From Dyella mobilis (GTDB taxonomy: Bacteria; Pseudomonadota; Gammaproteobacteria; Xanthomonadales; Rhodanobacteraceae): 64,000 nucleotides of DNA. Shown piece by piece: positions 52,577-62,479 of this stretch (the stretch's first letter is position 1; each line of letters begins with the position of its first letter). Where the stretch lies: the NCBI RefSeq assembly GCF_016904945.1, contig NZ_JADIKF010000035.1, forward strand, positions 124,001 to 188,000. The letters are read 5' to 3'. Below the pieces are notes generated by a model, which did no database searches, had not been told where the DNA came from, and worked only from the letters and a program-made list of their open reading frames with translations. The translations under genes were made by a program, and so were the position numbers.

Positions 52577-53077
52577 TTAGCGACCAGCCTGTTGTTCAAC
52601 CACTGCACCATCTTCAAGCTTGAACACGGCCCGCACCGGGACGGAAGGACAGCACATCGGGTCGTTCGGCCCCAGGGCATGCCCCGATACCGTAAGTATC
52701 CCGTTCTGGAATGACGCGGTAGGCGCATCGAAGGAGCGCGTTTCCCTGGCACCGACTTGCCGGAATGCCAACAGCCGATACGCGTGCGCTGGCGGATATT
52801 TTGGGCCGGCCGTCTCGTTGCGTTCAAAGAAAGCGAGGAACTGCCAGTAGCCATTGCCCATGCCCGGCCCCTCGAGCACGAAAAACACCGCGACGATCCT
52901 CGAAGATCTTTCGGGAATCGCCGCCGTTTGTTCGGCATAGAGCGTCGCATAGCCATCCGACGTCAACGCTGCGAGTCGATCCACCGCCGCTCGGAGGTCT
53001 TTATCAGGCGGAGCCGCCAGCGCCGGCATCGCAATGAAGAACAACGTGACGAGAATTGAAAAAACGAAGGCTTTCAT
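52577..53077 (-). CDS. Secreted protein of unknown function
   Basis: The 166-residue product has a signal peptide ending PALAA near residue 22. Its mature part has a CC pair in DPMCCPSVPVRAVF, often seen in LppP/LprE-type lipoproteins, but here without a lipobox. ATG 53077 was used. It lies upstream of a DUF6882-like gene on the same strand. Confidence 0.65.
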   Translation of the reverse strand: MKAFVFSILVTLFFIAMPALAAPPDKDLRAAVDRLAALTSDGYATLYAEQTAAIPERSSRIVAVFFVLEGPGMGNGYWQFLAFFERNETAGPKYPPAHAYRLLAFRQVGARETRSFDAPTASFQNGILTVSGHALGPNDPMCCPSVPVRAVFKLEDGAVVEQQAGR

Positions 53078-53167
53078 GGGCAACCAGGTCCTCGGTTGAG
53101 TGGGCGTATCGCCTGAATCACGCGTACTTCCCTGTCGTGAAAAATTACTCGCCCGCTTCGTAAGCAA

Positions 53168-53593
53168 TCACGGGTCCCACACAGGCTTTCTCACGGGTAG
53201 CGACGATCGCTGGCTGATCAACGACAGGAGATCGTCAAAGCCGACCAGATTCTGATCGAACCTGAGGATGCGGCCGTCGGAGAATCGAACCGCAGCCACT
53301 CTCCCCACCTTCGTCCTTTGCACGTCGATAGATGTGGCGTCTTTCAAGGCATAGGACGTGCGACGGAAGACACCCGCCTCGATGGTCGTATCACCGACGC
53401 AAACACCATAGCGCCAAGCGAAAACGCTGGCCGCGGCGATCGCAACCGGCACCATCCCGCCGAGCACATAGCCCAATGGCAGCACGTGCCCGTCATTCGA
53501 CAAAAACATCGCCACAGCAAAAATGACTGCCAGGCCGCCCAGAAGCACCGACAGGAACCGCGATGCGCGAAAGACCCGCACGTCATTGGCCAT
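53168..53593 (-). CDS. Membrane protein with a PH-like C-terminal domain
   Basis: The 141-residue protein has two hydrophobic segments (about residues 13-31 and 39-60) followed by a strand-rich soluble part that fits a bacterial PH-like domain. GGGGGA precedes the ATG. Function unknown; it may be co-transcribed with the next gene. Confidence 0.65.
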   Translation of the reverse strand: MANDVRVFRASRFLSVLLGGLAVIFAVAMFLSNDGHVLPLGYVLGGMVPVAIAAASVFAWRYGVCVGDTTIEAGVFRRTSYALKDATSIDVQRTKVGRVAAVRFSDGRILRFDQNLVGFDDLLSLISQRSSLPVRKPVWDP

Positions 53594-53801
53594 TCAATCC
53601 CCCTTTCAGTTCCTCGGAACCAGCCCCTCGCCTTCGGCCGGCGAAGCAAGCTCAGGCGCCGACATCCGGCCCGGCGATCTTAATGCGCCAACCGTCCCCT
53701 TGGCACTTGTCGGGATACGTGGAAACGAACGCAGCCATGACCATCGCAAATAACTGCCAAGTCAGCTTTGCCCCGGCAAACAGGTGGCCTCCCTGCCGGT
53801 T

Positions 53802-54449
53802 TCAAAATTCCCGATCCGGGATGACCGCCGTCGCAAAGGGCGCCATCACCGTCCAGCCAAGGCGTTCGTACAAGCTGCGGCCATCTTCGGTCGCCACCAG
53901 CAGTTGGCGACCGATGGACGACTTCCTCGCGGACCCAAGCGCATGCATCACGGCGATACCCAATCCCTTTCGCCGATACTCCAACGCTGTTTCGATACGG
54001 TCGTAAACGTAGGCATCCATGGTTTCCGCGGCTGTGCCACTGGCGGCGATATCCCCATTCGGCGCGACAACCTGCACCCGGGCAACCGGCCCATCCTGAT
54101 GAAGCTCCATTCGGTAGCCGTCCGGTATGGGGCCGGTTTGGTGGACGATGGCGGTCGCCTCCATGAAGTAGTTGCCCGGCTGAATCTCCCACCGTGCCGG
54201 AATGGCGCCGTGCAGTTCTTCATGGGTGCCGCACAGCTTCAAAAAATACCGCGGCGTCGAAATATCGCGGGCCAGCTCGTACAGGCCATCGCAGAGCACC
54301 GGGAACACCCAGCGCTTCACTTCCTTTTCCGAATGGGTATCCACCCTGTAGCCGCCGCGGTCGTGGACCGGTTCCGGGGATTTTCGGGCCAGTGAATGCG
54401 CGGCCTGCCATGCAAAAACGAGCTTTGGGTCTATGTGCGAGCTGATCAT
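53802..54449 (-). CDS. GNAT-family acetyltransferase-like protein
   Basis: The 215-residue protein has the acetyl-CoA loop in ALEYRRKGLGIAVMHAL and the C-terminal LYERLGWTVMAP typical of GNAT enzymes. The N-terminal 100 residues are less conserved. ATG 54449 was preferred over longer frames because the start of homology follows it. The substrate is unknown. Confidence 0.82.
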   Translation of the reverse strand: MISSHIDPKLVFAWQAAHSLARKSPEPVHDRGGYRVDTHSEKEVKRWVFPVLCDGLYELARDISTPRYFLKLCGTHEELHGAIPARWEIQPGNYFMEATAIVHQTGPIPDGYRMELHQDGPVARVQVVAPNGDIAASGTAAETMDAYVYDRIETALEYRRKGLGIAVMHALGSARKSSIGRQLLVATEDGRSLYERLGWTVMAPFATAVIPDREF

Positions 54450-54504
54450 CGTTACGTGTGGGTAGTATCTGGACTGGGGATGCTTTGAACGATCGGAAGG
54501 AACG

Positions 54505-54852
54505 CTAAAACTTGCGTTCGTAAGCGTCGACGTGGTGGGGAAACAGCTCTTTGTACAGGGGGTATTCGATCCCAAGAACAGCGATTTCCCTGCCGTTCTC
54601 ACCCAGTTCGACGGAATGATCCGTGATGTGCACGCCGCCGGCTGACCTCAGCACCGTGCCATCCGAAAGACGAATGGAGAGATGCGGCACGCCGCGCTCT
54701 TCATTCTCCAGCTCCACGGCAGCGGATCTAACCGCCTCGTAGTCTGGCGCTGGAATGAATTTCCCGAACGCGACGCCCATCGGCGGGTCTCCCGACTCAA
54801 GCTCGGACCAGCCTATTAGCAACTCGCCGCTGTAGACGTCGAACCTATACAT
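54505..54852 (-). CDS. Small protein of unknown function
   Basis: The 115-residue protein is soluble, begins MYRFDVYSGELLIGWSELE and ends with a basic, aromatic helix. Similar short proteins in toxin-immunity regions are known only as hypothetical. It starts 3 bp after the stop of the beta-lactamase-like gene, so the two are one operon. Confidence 0.65.
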   Translation of the reverse strand: MYRFDVYSGELLIGWSELESGDPPMGVAFGKFIPAPDYEAVRSAAVELENEERGVPHLSIRLSDGTVLRSAGGVHITDHSVELGENGREIAVLGIEYPLYKELFPHHVDAYERKF

Positions 54853-54855
54853 GGC

Positions 54856-56328
54856 TCATTTCGCGCTATTTTCTTGCACACGGTGAAAGGCAACCCGGTC
54901 GCCATCCTCATCGATGTATCCGGATGCGCCCTTGTCATCGTTGAAGACATACGTCGCGTCGTCGGAAAGCGTAAACCACGCCGTCGCACTTTGGGGGTAC
55001 ATGCTTTCCGAGGGTCGCCAGGTTTGCTTGATGGTCAAGTGGTCGCCATCAACCTGCACGGAGAAACGCCCGCTCTCGCCATACGCATAATCGCCAGCGA
55101 GCAGCTTGATCTTTTTCTCATCGACCTTGCTCACGCTGCGCACGTGCGTTTGAAAAGCCGGCCAATGGTAAGCGGCCGCGACACTGCGAACGATCTCGTC
55201 AGCAAGCGCGGCGCCGATGGAGTTGTTGGTGAGTATCACCACGCCTTCGCCACGCGAATTGAGCGCGACCATTTCGCCGGCGAATCCGGTCGTGTCGCCG
55301 CCTTTTGCAAAATACTGGCCGTCGCCCGACCCTCCAACGTCAAAGCCCATGCTGCTGCCCGACTTGACCAGCTTCAGCATCTCCCGGGCCGTAGCCGGCT
55401 GAATCAGCTCGCCGTCCCGACCGTTCCAGGCTGCCTGAATATTGATCAGAAATTTCGCCAGGTCCGAGGGCGTCGTCCACAATCCGGCCGCGGCCATTTC
55501 AGGGTACCGGTACGGCCCCCCGGGTACCGCATCACCGTTCCCCTTGTGCGGCATGGCAACGTTATTCGCCCACTCCGCAGGAAGCACTTGCGCAAAGGTG
55601 CTGCGCTGCATGCCAGCAGGGGTGAACACCTGTTGCTGGAGCCACTTTTCAAACGGCGTATGGGTGAGATCGATGATCAGCTGCTGGACGACGGTGTATC
55701 CGCCGCCGGAATAGCTCCATGCGGCGCCGGGCACCGCAACAACCCGGATCGCGGGCGAATTGGCCGGAGGGCTGCCGTCCAGCACCTGCAACAGCGTGGG
55801 CACCGACTTACCCGCGGCATATCCTTCAAAGCCGTGAACGTTGACGCCGCCGGTGTGCGAAAGAAGCTGCCGCAACGTGACGAAGTGAGCGCTGGTAAAA
55901 GTGTTGGCGGGAAAATGCCAGCTGGTCAGTTTGTCGTTGACGTTTTCGTCGAGCTGAACTTTTCCAGCCTGCACCAACTGCATCGCGGCAACCGCCGTTA
56001 GCGACTTGCTGATCGAGCCCGCCTGGAAAAGCGTGTCCGAATTGATGGCGGTGCCGCCCTGCTTGGTTACACCATACCCTTTCGACCAGGCAACGCGGCC
56101 ACGATCGATAACCGCAATGCTGACCCCCTGCACGTGCATGGCGGCCATTTCTTCGAGCAATCCACGTACGGGAACGGGCTTGCCGCTTATCGCCGCCGCC
56201 GGGCGAAGCCCGTTTTCGACTTGCGAAATCTTCGCAGCCGAATTGTCCGCGTCAGCTGCGGAAGCGGTCGTAAAAGCCAGGAGCCCTGCAACCAGCGCCA
56301 GATGGATTGCCTTCGATGATCGCGTCAC
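54856..56328 (-). CDS. Serine hydrolase, class C beta-lactamase-like
   Basis: The 490-residue protein has a signal peptide ending TASAA near residue 25. The active-site SISK (S-x-x-K) near residue 106 is followed by YSGGGY, the Y-x-N-like motif, and a beta-lactamase fold, then a C-terminal lipocalin-like domain. Such proteins are peptidases or esterases more often than true beta-lactamases. GTG 56328 was preferred because GAGGAG precedes it; a GTG two codons upstream is also possible. Confidence 0.88.
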   Translation of the reverse strand: MTRSSKAIHLALVAGLLAFTTASAADADNSAAKISQVENGLRPAAAISGKPVPVRGLLEEMAAMHVQGVSIAVIDRGRVAWSKGYGVTKQGGTAINSDTLFQAGSISKSLTAVAAMQLVQAGKVQLDENVNDKLTSWHFPANTFTSAHFVTLRQLLSHTGGVNVHGFEGYAAGKSVPTLLQVLDGSPPANSPAIRVVAVPGAAWSYSGGGYTVVQQLIIDLTHTPFEKWLQQQVFTPAGMQRSTFAQVLPAEWANNVAMPHKGNGDAVPGGPYRYPEMAAAGLWTTPSDLAKFLINIQAAWNGRDGELIQPATAREMLKLVKSGSSMGFDVGGSGDGQYFAKGGDTTGFAGEMVALNSRGEGVVILTNNSIGAALADEIVRSVAAAYHWPAFQTHVRSVSKVDEKKIKLLAGDYAYGESGRFSVQVDGDHLTIKQTWRPSESMYPQSATAWFTLSDDATYVFNDDKGASGYIDEDGDRVAFHRVQENSAK

Positions 56329-56334
56329 TGCCAC

Positions 56335-56708
56335 TGCTCCTCGATTGACCAGGGTTCATTGCGTAACAGATACGGCACGCCCACCACGCTTGCCGCCAGA
56401 CGCCGACGTAGATCGAGCGCACGATGCGTTGAAACGCCTGCTCAGTGCGCAGACGATTGACGGGATATCAGAGGGTTATCTGGATCAATACGTGGATTTG
56501 CCCCCTACGGGGCAAAGCTAGCACCCAGTCGGGCGGTGGCGAGTGCCAGAGGTCACCTTGCGAAGGGGCTCGCAAAGAATGCCGCTTTCACCAAGACGTT
56601 GGTGTGGCGGCATCCCAAAGCCATTCGTTTCCCTGCTATCGCAGTGTCGTAGTGACCGGCCGAGGCCACAGCTGGAAACAGACACTTCCACAATGCGGAA
56701 TCTGAGCG
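56335..56708. other. Intergenic region without a gene
   Basis: These 374 bp carry the promoter side of the hydrolase gene at the left and the downstream side of the next minus-strand gene at the right. Only chance frames are open. I see no repeat or terminator that stands out. Confidence 0.4.
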
Positions 56709-58106
56709 CTACTGCTCGCGACCATCGACTCCGTAAACCTTTCCTATACACGTGTCGTAGATGCCGGTTACATCGCCATCCCCCATGGGAATGGCAGGGC
56801 AGCTTCCGGCAAATGGCTTGTCCGATGCCTGACTTGCCTGCTTCCAAAGGACTGCCCGTCGATCGGACAGTACAACCCAGTAGATCGGCCACTCCCCCTC
56901 TTCGACCAGCACCGCCCCCTGCATCAGCGCCGGCCGGGTTTGCAGCTCCGGAAGCTTTTTCATTTGCTGCATCTGGCTTACAAATTGCGAAACGGTCTTC
57001 TTGTTCAACCACGTCCATCCAACATTGTCGTGGATATAGAACTCGACATTTGGCGACGACTTGATGTGCGCACCCAATACCGGCGACGACTGAACGAGTT
57101 GCAGCATCTGGCGGATTCGAACAACGTCAGCCGCGTTCGCCAGGGTTTTCCCACTCAACGAAAGGCGTGTCGACAACTGCAGGTTCGAAGGACCGTCAGG
57201 GAGTTGAAGATCCGCATCAAGCTGCCGACCCGGCCAAATGCCGACGACCTTGAAGTTCGCATCCAACAGGCGAACCGCATCCGGAACCTCCGACTCGGCA
57301 TCGAATCGCCCGATCTGGTCGTTCAGGCCAAATTCGAGCATATCTTCCAGATCGGAGCCTTCCAGCCCGCCCTCCAGTCGCTCTTTGTTGGTGGTGCCCT
57401 TTGGCAGCAATGCGTCCAGGGCGCGCGGGATATTCGTCGAATAGGTGCGATTTCCGAGCGCGTCTTTCCAGGGAAGCATCAGATAGTGCTGCGAACTAGA
57501 CTTTGCGGACAACTTCGTGCCATCGCTTAGCGTTACCTGGATATCGATAACGGGAGAGTCATCGGTATGGATGGCATCGAAGCCCCTGGTCAACGCGTCG
57601 GCAAGTGCGCCAGGGCTCCGCAAGCTGCCACGCCACGCGCGCACGTTCGCCCCCAAGCCCGTCGAAGAAGTAGGCAGCTTTGCCTGTTCAAGAATGCCGT
57701 CGATCTCATGCTGAGCATCATTCACCGCCGGCTCCAACGTGCGCAGATCGACGCGCGACTGAACCGGCGCTTCCATCGCGCCGACCAATTCAGTCACTCG
57801 CTCGGGCGATATGGTCTGCGCAGGAAACACCTGCTTAGGAAGCGGCTTCCCGTAGCGGCTTTTGCTGTGCCAGCCCGTAAGCCGATAGGAAGCGCCATTT
57901 TTCTCAATGACGATATGCGTGTTAAATGGCATTTCAGGATTGAACCCGCCCCACGCGGAATCGATGACTACGCGCTCTGGCATAGGTTCGGCGACCTGGC
58001 CATATGCGTAAAGAGGGATAAAACACAGTGCCGCTGCAATGAACCATCCGCGGTTCCGCGAAAATCCTTTGTGCCACGATTGCTCAGGCACTTCCCATCC
58101 GTTCAT
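56709..58106 (-). CDS. Secreted protein of unknown family, full-length copy of a tandem pair
   Basis: The 465-residue product has an N-terminal hydrophobic segment (residues 20-36) after a basic stretch and begins MNGWEVPEQSWHKGF. The mature part has SKSRYGKPLP, SQHYLMLPWKDALGNRTYS and a C-terminal Trp-rich part with two Cys. It is the longer of two tandem homologs; the other, at 58215, stops after about two-thirds. Both are probably periplasmic. I cannot assign a function. Confidence 0.75.
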   Translation of the reverse strand: MNGWEVPEQSWHKGFSRNRGWFIAAALCFIPLYAYGQVAEPMPERVVIDSAWGGFNPEMPFNTHIVIEKNGASYRLTGWHSKSRYGKPLPKQVFPAQTISPERVTELVGAMEAPVQSRVDLRTLEPAVNDAQHEIDGILEQAKLPTSSTGLGANVRAWRGSLRSPGALADALTRGFDAIHTDDSPVIDIQVTLSDGTKLSAKSSSQHYLMLPWKDALGNRTYSTNIPRALDALLPKGTTNKERLEGGLEGSDLEDMLEFGLNDQIGRFDAESEVPDAVRLLDANFKVVGIWPGRQLDADLQLPDGPSNLQLSTRLSLSGKTLANAADVVRIRQMLQLVQSSPVLGAHIKSSPNVEFYIHDNVGWTWLNKKTVSQFVSQMQQMKKLPELQTRPALMQGAVLVEEGEWPIYWVVLSDRRAVLWKQASQASDKPFAGSCPAIPMGDGDVTGIYDTCIGKVYGVDGREQ

Positions 58107-58214
58107 GACGCCCCCTGATTAAGCCACGCCGCCCGGCTGCGCCGGGCATGGCGGATTTTCCTATATCCGTTTGCACCTGTCAGGCAATTGGGATGACCTC
58201 AAATGACGACGCCA

Positions 58215-59147
58215 TTAAGGACTGTCAGGAAGTTGAAGTCGTGCGTCCCACCGCCGGCTTTTCCAGGAAACGAGAGCAATGCCGACAGCCTTGGCGTTTG
58301 CATCCAGCAGGCGACCCGAATCTGGAGCCGCCGACTCGGTATCGAATTGTCCGACCTGGTTGTCCAGGCCACGTTCGAGCAGTTGTTTCAGATCGAAGTC
58401 ATCCAGCACGCCCTCCAACCTTTCTTTGTTGGTGGCATCCTTTGGCAGCAATGCGTCCAGAGCTCGCGGGATATTCGGCGAATAAGTGCGATCTCCGCGC
58501 GCATTTTCCCAGGGAAGCATCAGGTAATGCTGCGACCTGGACTGCGCGGACAACTTCGTGCCATCGCTTAGCGTCACCTGGATATCGATAGACGGAAAGT
58601 CGTCGGTATGGGTTTGATCGAACCCCGTGGTCAACAATTGAGCAAGCGCGCCGGGGCTCCGCAAACTGTCGCGCCAAGCGAGCACCTTCGCCCACGAACC
58701 CGTCGATGCGGAAGGCTGTTTTGTGTCTTTGAGAATGTCATCGATTTCTTGCTGAGCTTCGTTGACCGTCGGCTCCAATGTGCGCAGATCAATGAGCGGT
58801 TGAACCGGCGCTTTCATCGCACCGACCAATTCAGCTACTCGCTCGGGCGCTATGTCCTGAGAAGAAAACGCCTGCTCCGGAAGCGGATTCCAGTGGCGAC
58901 TTTTGCTGTGTCCGCCCGTAAGCCGATAGTGAGCTCCCTCTTTTTCAATGACGATGTGTGTACGAAATGGTGCATCAGGATCGAGTCCACCCCATTCCGA
59001 ATCGATGACTACGCGCTCTGCCGTAGGCTCAACGGCCTGGCCGTATGCGTAAAGAGGGGCAAAGCAAAAAGCTGCCGCAACGAACCACGCGCGGCTCCGC
59101 GAAAATCCTTTGTGCCACGAGTGCTTAGGCACTTCCCATCCATTCAT
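58215..59147 (-). pseudogene. Truncated tandem copy of the 56709 gene
   Basis: The 310-residue frame matches the neighbour from its start (MNGWEVPKHSWHKGF) with similar residues throughout but stops at LQLPDSP, where the longer copy continues LQLPDGPSNLQ for about 155 more residues. Sequence upstream of both copies also matches for about 100 bp (GACGCCCCCTGATTAAGCCA and CGTTTGCACCTG). This is a tandem duplication of about 1.04 kb whose 3' end is missing. The shorter protein may or may not work. Confidence 0.75.
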
Positions 59148-59285
59148 GACGCCCCCTGATTAAGCCATGTCGCCCGGCTGCGCCGAGCATGGCAGATTTT
59201 CCTGTATCCGTTTGCACCTGCCAGGCAATTAGGATGGCCTCAGATCACGACGCCATACGTTCCCTCGGGCAAAGCTTGATCAATC

Positions 59286-59534
59286 CTAATTTTCAGCGAG
59301 CTTGTCCAGCCACGACGCGAGATCACTGACGGCCAATTCAACGGTTTCAACAAAATCCTTGAGCGGAAAGACCATCTCCACATCCTTTCCCAAATACCGA
59401 TCCTTCACAAACTCGATCTCAGGAGAGCCATGCCGTGAAAGACGAATGATACAAACCCGCTGTCCCGCGAACTGGATCTCGGCAGCGGGAGTGATATCGG
59501 GATCTTCTGTGATGAAAAGAATTTCAAATGCCAT
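59286..59534 (-). CDS. Small protein of unknown function
   Basis: The 82-residue product begins MAFEILFITEDPD and has an acidic, amphipathic C-terminal helix. It resembles short cytosolic proteins in immunity loci. The next upstream gene is a distant, duplicated family. No name is possible. Confidence 0.6.
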   Translation of the reverse strand: MAFEILFITEDPDITPAAEIQFAGQRVCIIRLSRHGSPEIEFVKDRYLGKDVEMVFPLKDFVETVELAVSDLASWLDKLAEN

Positions 59535-59624
59535 ATGAAGCGGACACTATCAATTTCCTCTGGAAACCTCACTCAGCGCACGCCGCGTACCGCCGGCATC
59601 GCGCGCAACGATTAAAAATCACCG

Positions 59625-60011
59625 CTACGTCAAAGTATCCTTGAAAGGCTCGGCAACGATCTGATAGTCATCTTCGTAAACGACATACCCCGGGCGATCC
59701 TGCTTCAGAACCTCAACTTGGACGCCATATGCCACCAGGATTGAGGAAAAACTGCGCATTTTTGCAATGTGCTCTACAGCAGAGGGCTTGAACCAGCTCA
59801 AGGCAACTTTCTTGGCGTGCACCTTGCTGGACTTCGCGAAGGATTCCGGCACGGGAAGGTTTTCACGGAACCATTTTCGAAGCGCCTCATAGGATGCCTG
59901 CTCTTCCGACCTCAGGTACCCGTTATCTGCAATGTAACCCAAAGCCTGAAAGAGCCCCTGCCTTCGCCCCGAATCGGGGTCGATGGAATGAACAACGAAA
60001 CGGATATACAT
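59625..60011 (-). CDS. Conserved-looking protein of unknown function
   Basis: The 128-residue product starts MYIRFVVHSIDPDSGRRQGL and contains KKVALSWFKPSAVEHIAKMR and a C-terminal DRPGYVVYEDD motif. I recall such proteins as hypothetical, often near phage or toxin loci. ATG 60011 was chosen by homology. It follows the 150-residue gene below by 23 bp, so both are likely in one operon. Confidence 0.65.
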   Translation of the reverse strand: MYIRFVVHSIDPDSGRRQGLFQALGYIADNGYLRSEEQASYEALRKWFRENLPVPESFAKSSKVHAKKVALSWFKPSAVEHIAKMRSFSSILVAYGVQVEVLKQDRPGYVVYEDDYQIVAEPFKDTLT

Positions 60012-60034
60012 CCTGCCGTTACCCCTGGAAGGCA

Positions 60035-60487
60035 CTACGACCCCCACCGCCAGAACCGGATTCCCTGATTCACGTCCTTCGGCCCGATGTTGAAATCCCC
60101 CTCGCTGTTAGATAGCGCATTCACCGCCTCGCGAAATTTGCTTCGCCAGGTCTCCCCAAGCACCAGATCCGCGACGTCGCCGGATTCATTGAGAAGCCAG
60201 TCCATGGGTGAGTCGGCGCAAGACACGCGGAGCTTTGAAACGCTTTCGACGTCCCAAGACAACTTCCCCGGCACGGTCAGAAGTGTCCTGGACGGCACCA
60301 TTAAGGAAACCGTTCGGTACGCCACCGAAATGTCACCCGAAAACGCGTCGATCAGCGCGAGAAGGGACCTGCAGCCATCAGCATCGGCGCTGAGGTGCCA
60401 CCCCTTGAAAGAGCGATTCGCTCCAACGTATCGCCACAGAGATACGAGACCTCGTTGACGCCAGTTTTGCAGTGTTTGGTTCGTCAT
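60035..60487 (-). CDS. Protein of unknown function
   Basis: The 150-residue product begins MTNQTLQNWRQRG and ends with INPNQGIRFWRW-type residues (GIRFWRWGS). ATG 60487 was chosen over a longer frame to 60565, which runs into sequence of different character. It has no signal peptide. It probably shares a transcript with the next gene. Function unknown. Confidence 0.55.
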   Translation of the reverse strand: MTNQTLQNWRQRGLVSLWRYVGANRSFKGWHLSADADGCRSLLALIDAFSGDISVAYRTVSLMVPSRTLLTVPGKLSWDVESVSKLRVSCADSPMDWLLNESGDVADLVLGETWRSKFREAVNALSNSEGDFNIGPKDVNQGIRFWRWGS

Positions 60488-60642
60488 CGAAGTCGGTTTC
60501 AATTCTTTCGCGTCTGCTGGTCCAATTTTGCAAAGATCTCGCCTATCGATAGGCGGTCGTGCCAAATGTCTTCCATCGATAAATGATGAACTCGCTTTAG
60601 GTCGCTCGCGAGGGCTTCGAGCTCAAGCGCGTCAGGCCACCC

Positions 60643-61158
60643 CTACCTTGCGCCTCCTTCAATGGCCGAATCGGCTACGGCAACCATCGTCGCCTGTTGT
60701 TCGGGTGCACTTTGGATGGGCAACTTCAGCTGCGCGGTATACGTAACATTGCCCATGCTCCATTCGATGGTACTTGGGGAACGTGACCCACCACGACTAC
60801 CTGGCAGGAAATAACCCATAACACCGTGCACCAGGCTGACCCGATGCTTCAAATTTGGAAAGTTCGAGTTCAACTTCCCAGAAAAGTAGCCCGCAAATCC
60901 TGCATCCCCAACGCCTTTTTGGTAGTACAGACGGATTTCATAGCTCGTTTCATCACCAGTGCCCGCGGATGCGTGAATGTTGGCATCTATCGCCGATGGC
61001 AGCTTGCTTGGCAGGAGCACGGAGATTTTTGTCAGTGGCTTCACTTGTGTCAGTGCCATCGAAAGCGGTTTCGATGTAATGGGCGCGGCAAAAACGCTGC
61101 TGGAAAAAGCGGCGAGCAATGAAAATCCCGCCATGGCCTTGAAACAGTTTTTCAGCAT
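60643..61158 (-). CDS. Secreted protein of unknown function
   Basis: The 171-residue product has a signal peptide ending SVFAA near residue 25 and a beta-rich mature part with YEIRLYYQKGVGDAGFAGYFSG and a tail of strands. ATG 61158 was chosen since an AAAGG lies nine bases before it; longer frames lack a signal. Function unknown. Confidence 0.65.
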   Translation of the reverse strand: MLKNCFKAMAGFSLLAAFSSSVFAAPITSKPLSMALTQVKPLTKISVLLPSKLPSAIDANIHASAGTGDETSYEIRLYYQKGVGDAGFAGYFSGKLNSNFPNLKHRVSLVHGVMGYFLPGSRGGSRSPSTIEWSMGNVTYTAQLKLPIQSAPEQQATMVAVADSAIEGGAR

Positions 61159-61307
61159 GAAAGTCGAACCTTTTGCATTCAATTTCGCCACTCGCCGCCC
61201 GGCTGAGCTCGTATTCCCGAGCAGACAGCCATTCCCGGCACCTGATTTCGGATTCGCTTCGTCGAGCCAAGCTCGTCGATTCAACATCCGTTCTCGACCG
61301 GATCCGA

Positions 61308-62405
61308 TCAATCTTCCGGCGCTGTATAAACAGGCTTTTCCTCTTCGCCCTTTTCGGCCAACTCCAGTGCGTGCTTGCGCTCGTCCAGCTGTCCGGGATC
61401 TTTTGTACTGGGCATCAGCGCCTTGAGGATCATCACATAAGCTGTTTTCTGGGCGTCGGCTGCCGGCACCGCAACGTCCGGTTTTACGCCTACGTGTTCC
61501 CAGTTTGTCTTGGTTATGGGGTTGATCGCGCGTCCGTTGGGAATAAATGCAAGGAGGCCGTGACCAAGGGGGAACATGTCGCCGGGGTTGGCGCCGCCGC
61601 CCGTGGTCTGGCCCACCAGCGTCGCGCGCTTCTGGGTCTGGAAGTCGTAAGCACATTCTTCGCCGCCGGAGAACGTCGCCGCCGAGATCAGCACATAAAC
61701 CGGCTTGGTATAACGAGGCCCCTGCACGGGAACCGTCCAGAACTCCTGGGTTCGATCGTTGGACCGCCAATAGAGGTCATTGAGGTGGCGATCGTCGCCC
61801 GCAGCAAAAAAGTAGCTGAGAAACGTTGCGACAGACTGCGGGTCGCCGCCGCCGTTCTGGCGCAGATCGAGGATCAATGCGTCAGTCCCGGCCAGCAAGG
61901 TCATGGCGGAGTCGTAGGCGCCGGGAATGAAATCGGAAGACAGGAATCCGCGCAAATCCAGATAGCCGACATTGCCGGGCAATCGTTCCACCTTGAAGAA
62001 ACCGCCGGCATAGTAGTCCGCCTCCTTGCGCTCGTCGTCCATCTGCGTCTTGGAAAGGCGATCCCCTGGCGGTGTCGGCTGGAACGTAGGGTCGTACGTC
62101 ACCATGAAATGCCGGTCGTTGCCGAACTTGTGCAGATCGCCAGTCAGCGCCTTGGCAAAACTGTCCGTCGTTTTGTCGTTGGCATAGGCCCCGCTGTCGA
62201 GTCTGTCATGCATGGCCGCTGCAACTTTGGCTGCGACGTCGGCAAAGACATAATTCGCCTTGAGCTGCTTGCCGAGCGCCTGGACCACTTCCTTCTGCTC
62301 CGATGCCGTAACCGGAGATGCATGCGCCGCGTCGTCCTGGGCATAGACCGAGGCAGCGCAGACCATCGAAATCAGGCAAACGAGAACACATCGATAAGCA
62401 GACAC
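61308..62405 (-). CDS. S41-family serine peptidase, exported
   Basis: From GTG 62405 (AAGGAG six bases upstream) the product is 365 residues, with a signal peptide ending VYAQ near residue 23. The peptidase part has DLRQNGGGDPQSV, then TFSGGEECAYDF with the nucleophile Ser and a later GQTTGGGANPG. The family includes tail-specific proteases and interphotoreceptor-retinoid-binding-like peptidases. It acts in the periplasm or outside. Confidence 0.88.
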   Translation of the reverse strand: MSAYRCVLVCLISMVCAASVYAQDDAAHASPVTASEQKEVVQALGKQLKANYVFADVAAKVAAAMHDRLDSGAYANDKTTDSFAKALTGDLHKFGNDRHFMVTYDPTFQPTPPGDRLSKTQMDDERKEADYYAGGFFKVERLPGNVGYLDLRGFLSSDFIPGAYDSAMTLLAGTDALILDLRQNGGGDPQSVATFLSYFFAAGDDRHLNDLYWRSNDRTQEFWTVPVQGPRYTKPVYVLISAATFSGGEECAYDFQTQKRATLVGQTTGGGANPGDMFPLGHGLLAFIPNGRAINPITKTNWEHVGVKPDVAVPAADAQKTAYVMILKALMPSTKDPGQLDERKHALELAEKGEEEKPVYTAPED

Positions 62406-62479
62406 TGCGATCTCCTTGACGTTTGGTTGTAAATGCTTGGCGAGCACGACCCATTCACGTTTCGTGCCGGTGCGTAAGG

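Noticed and set aside
54856..56328. Antibiotic resistance role for the beta-lactamase-like protein
   Set aside because: The extra C-terminal domain and overall pattern fit the broad serine hydrolase group better than true class C beta-lactamases.
58148..58591. Plus-strand frames over the truncated duplicate
   Set aside because: They are antisense shadows of the 58215-59147 gene and match equivalent shadows over 56709-58106.
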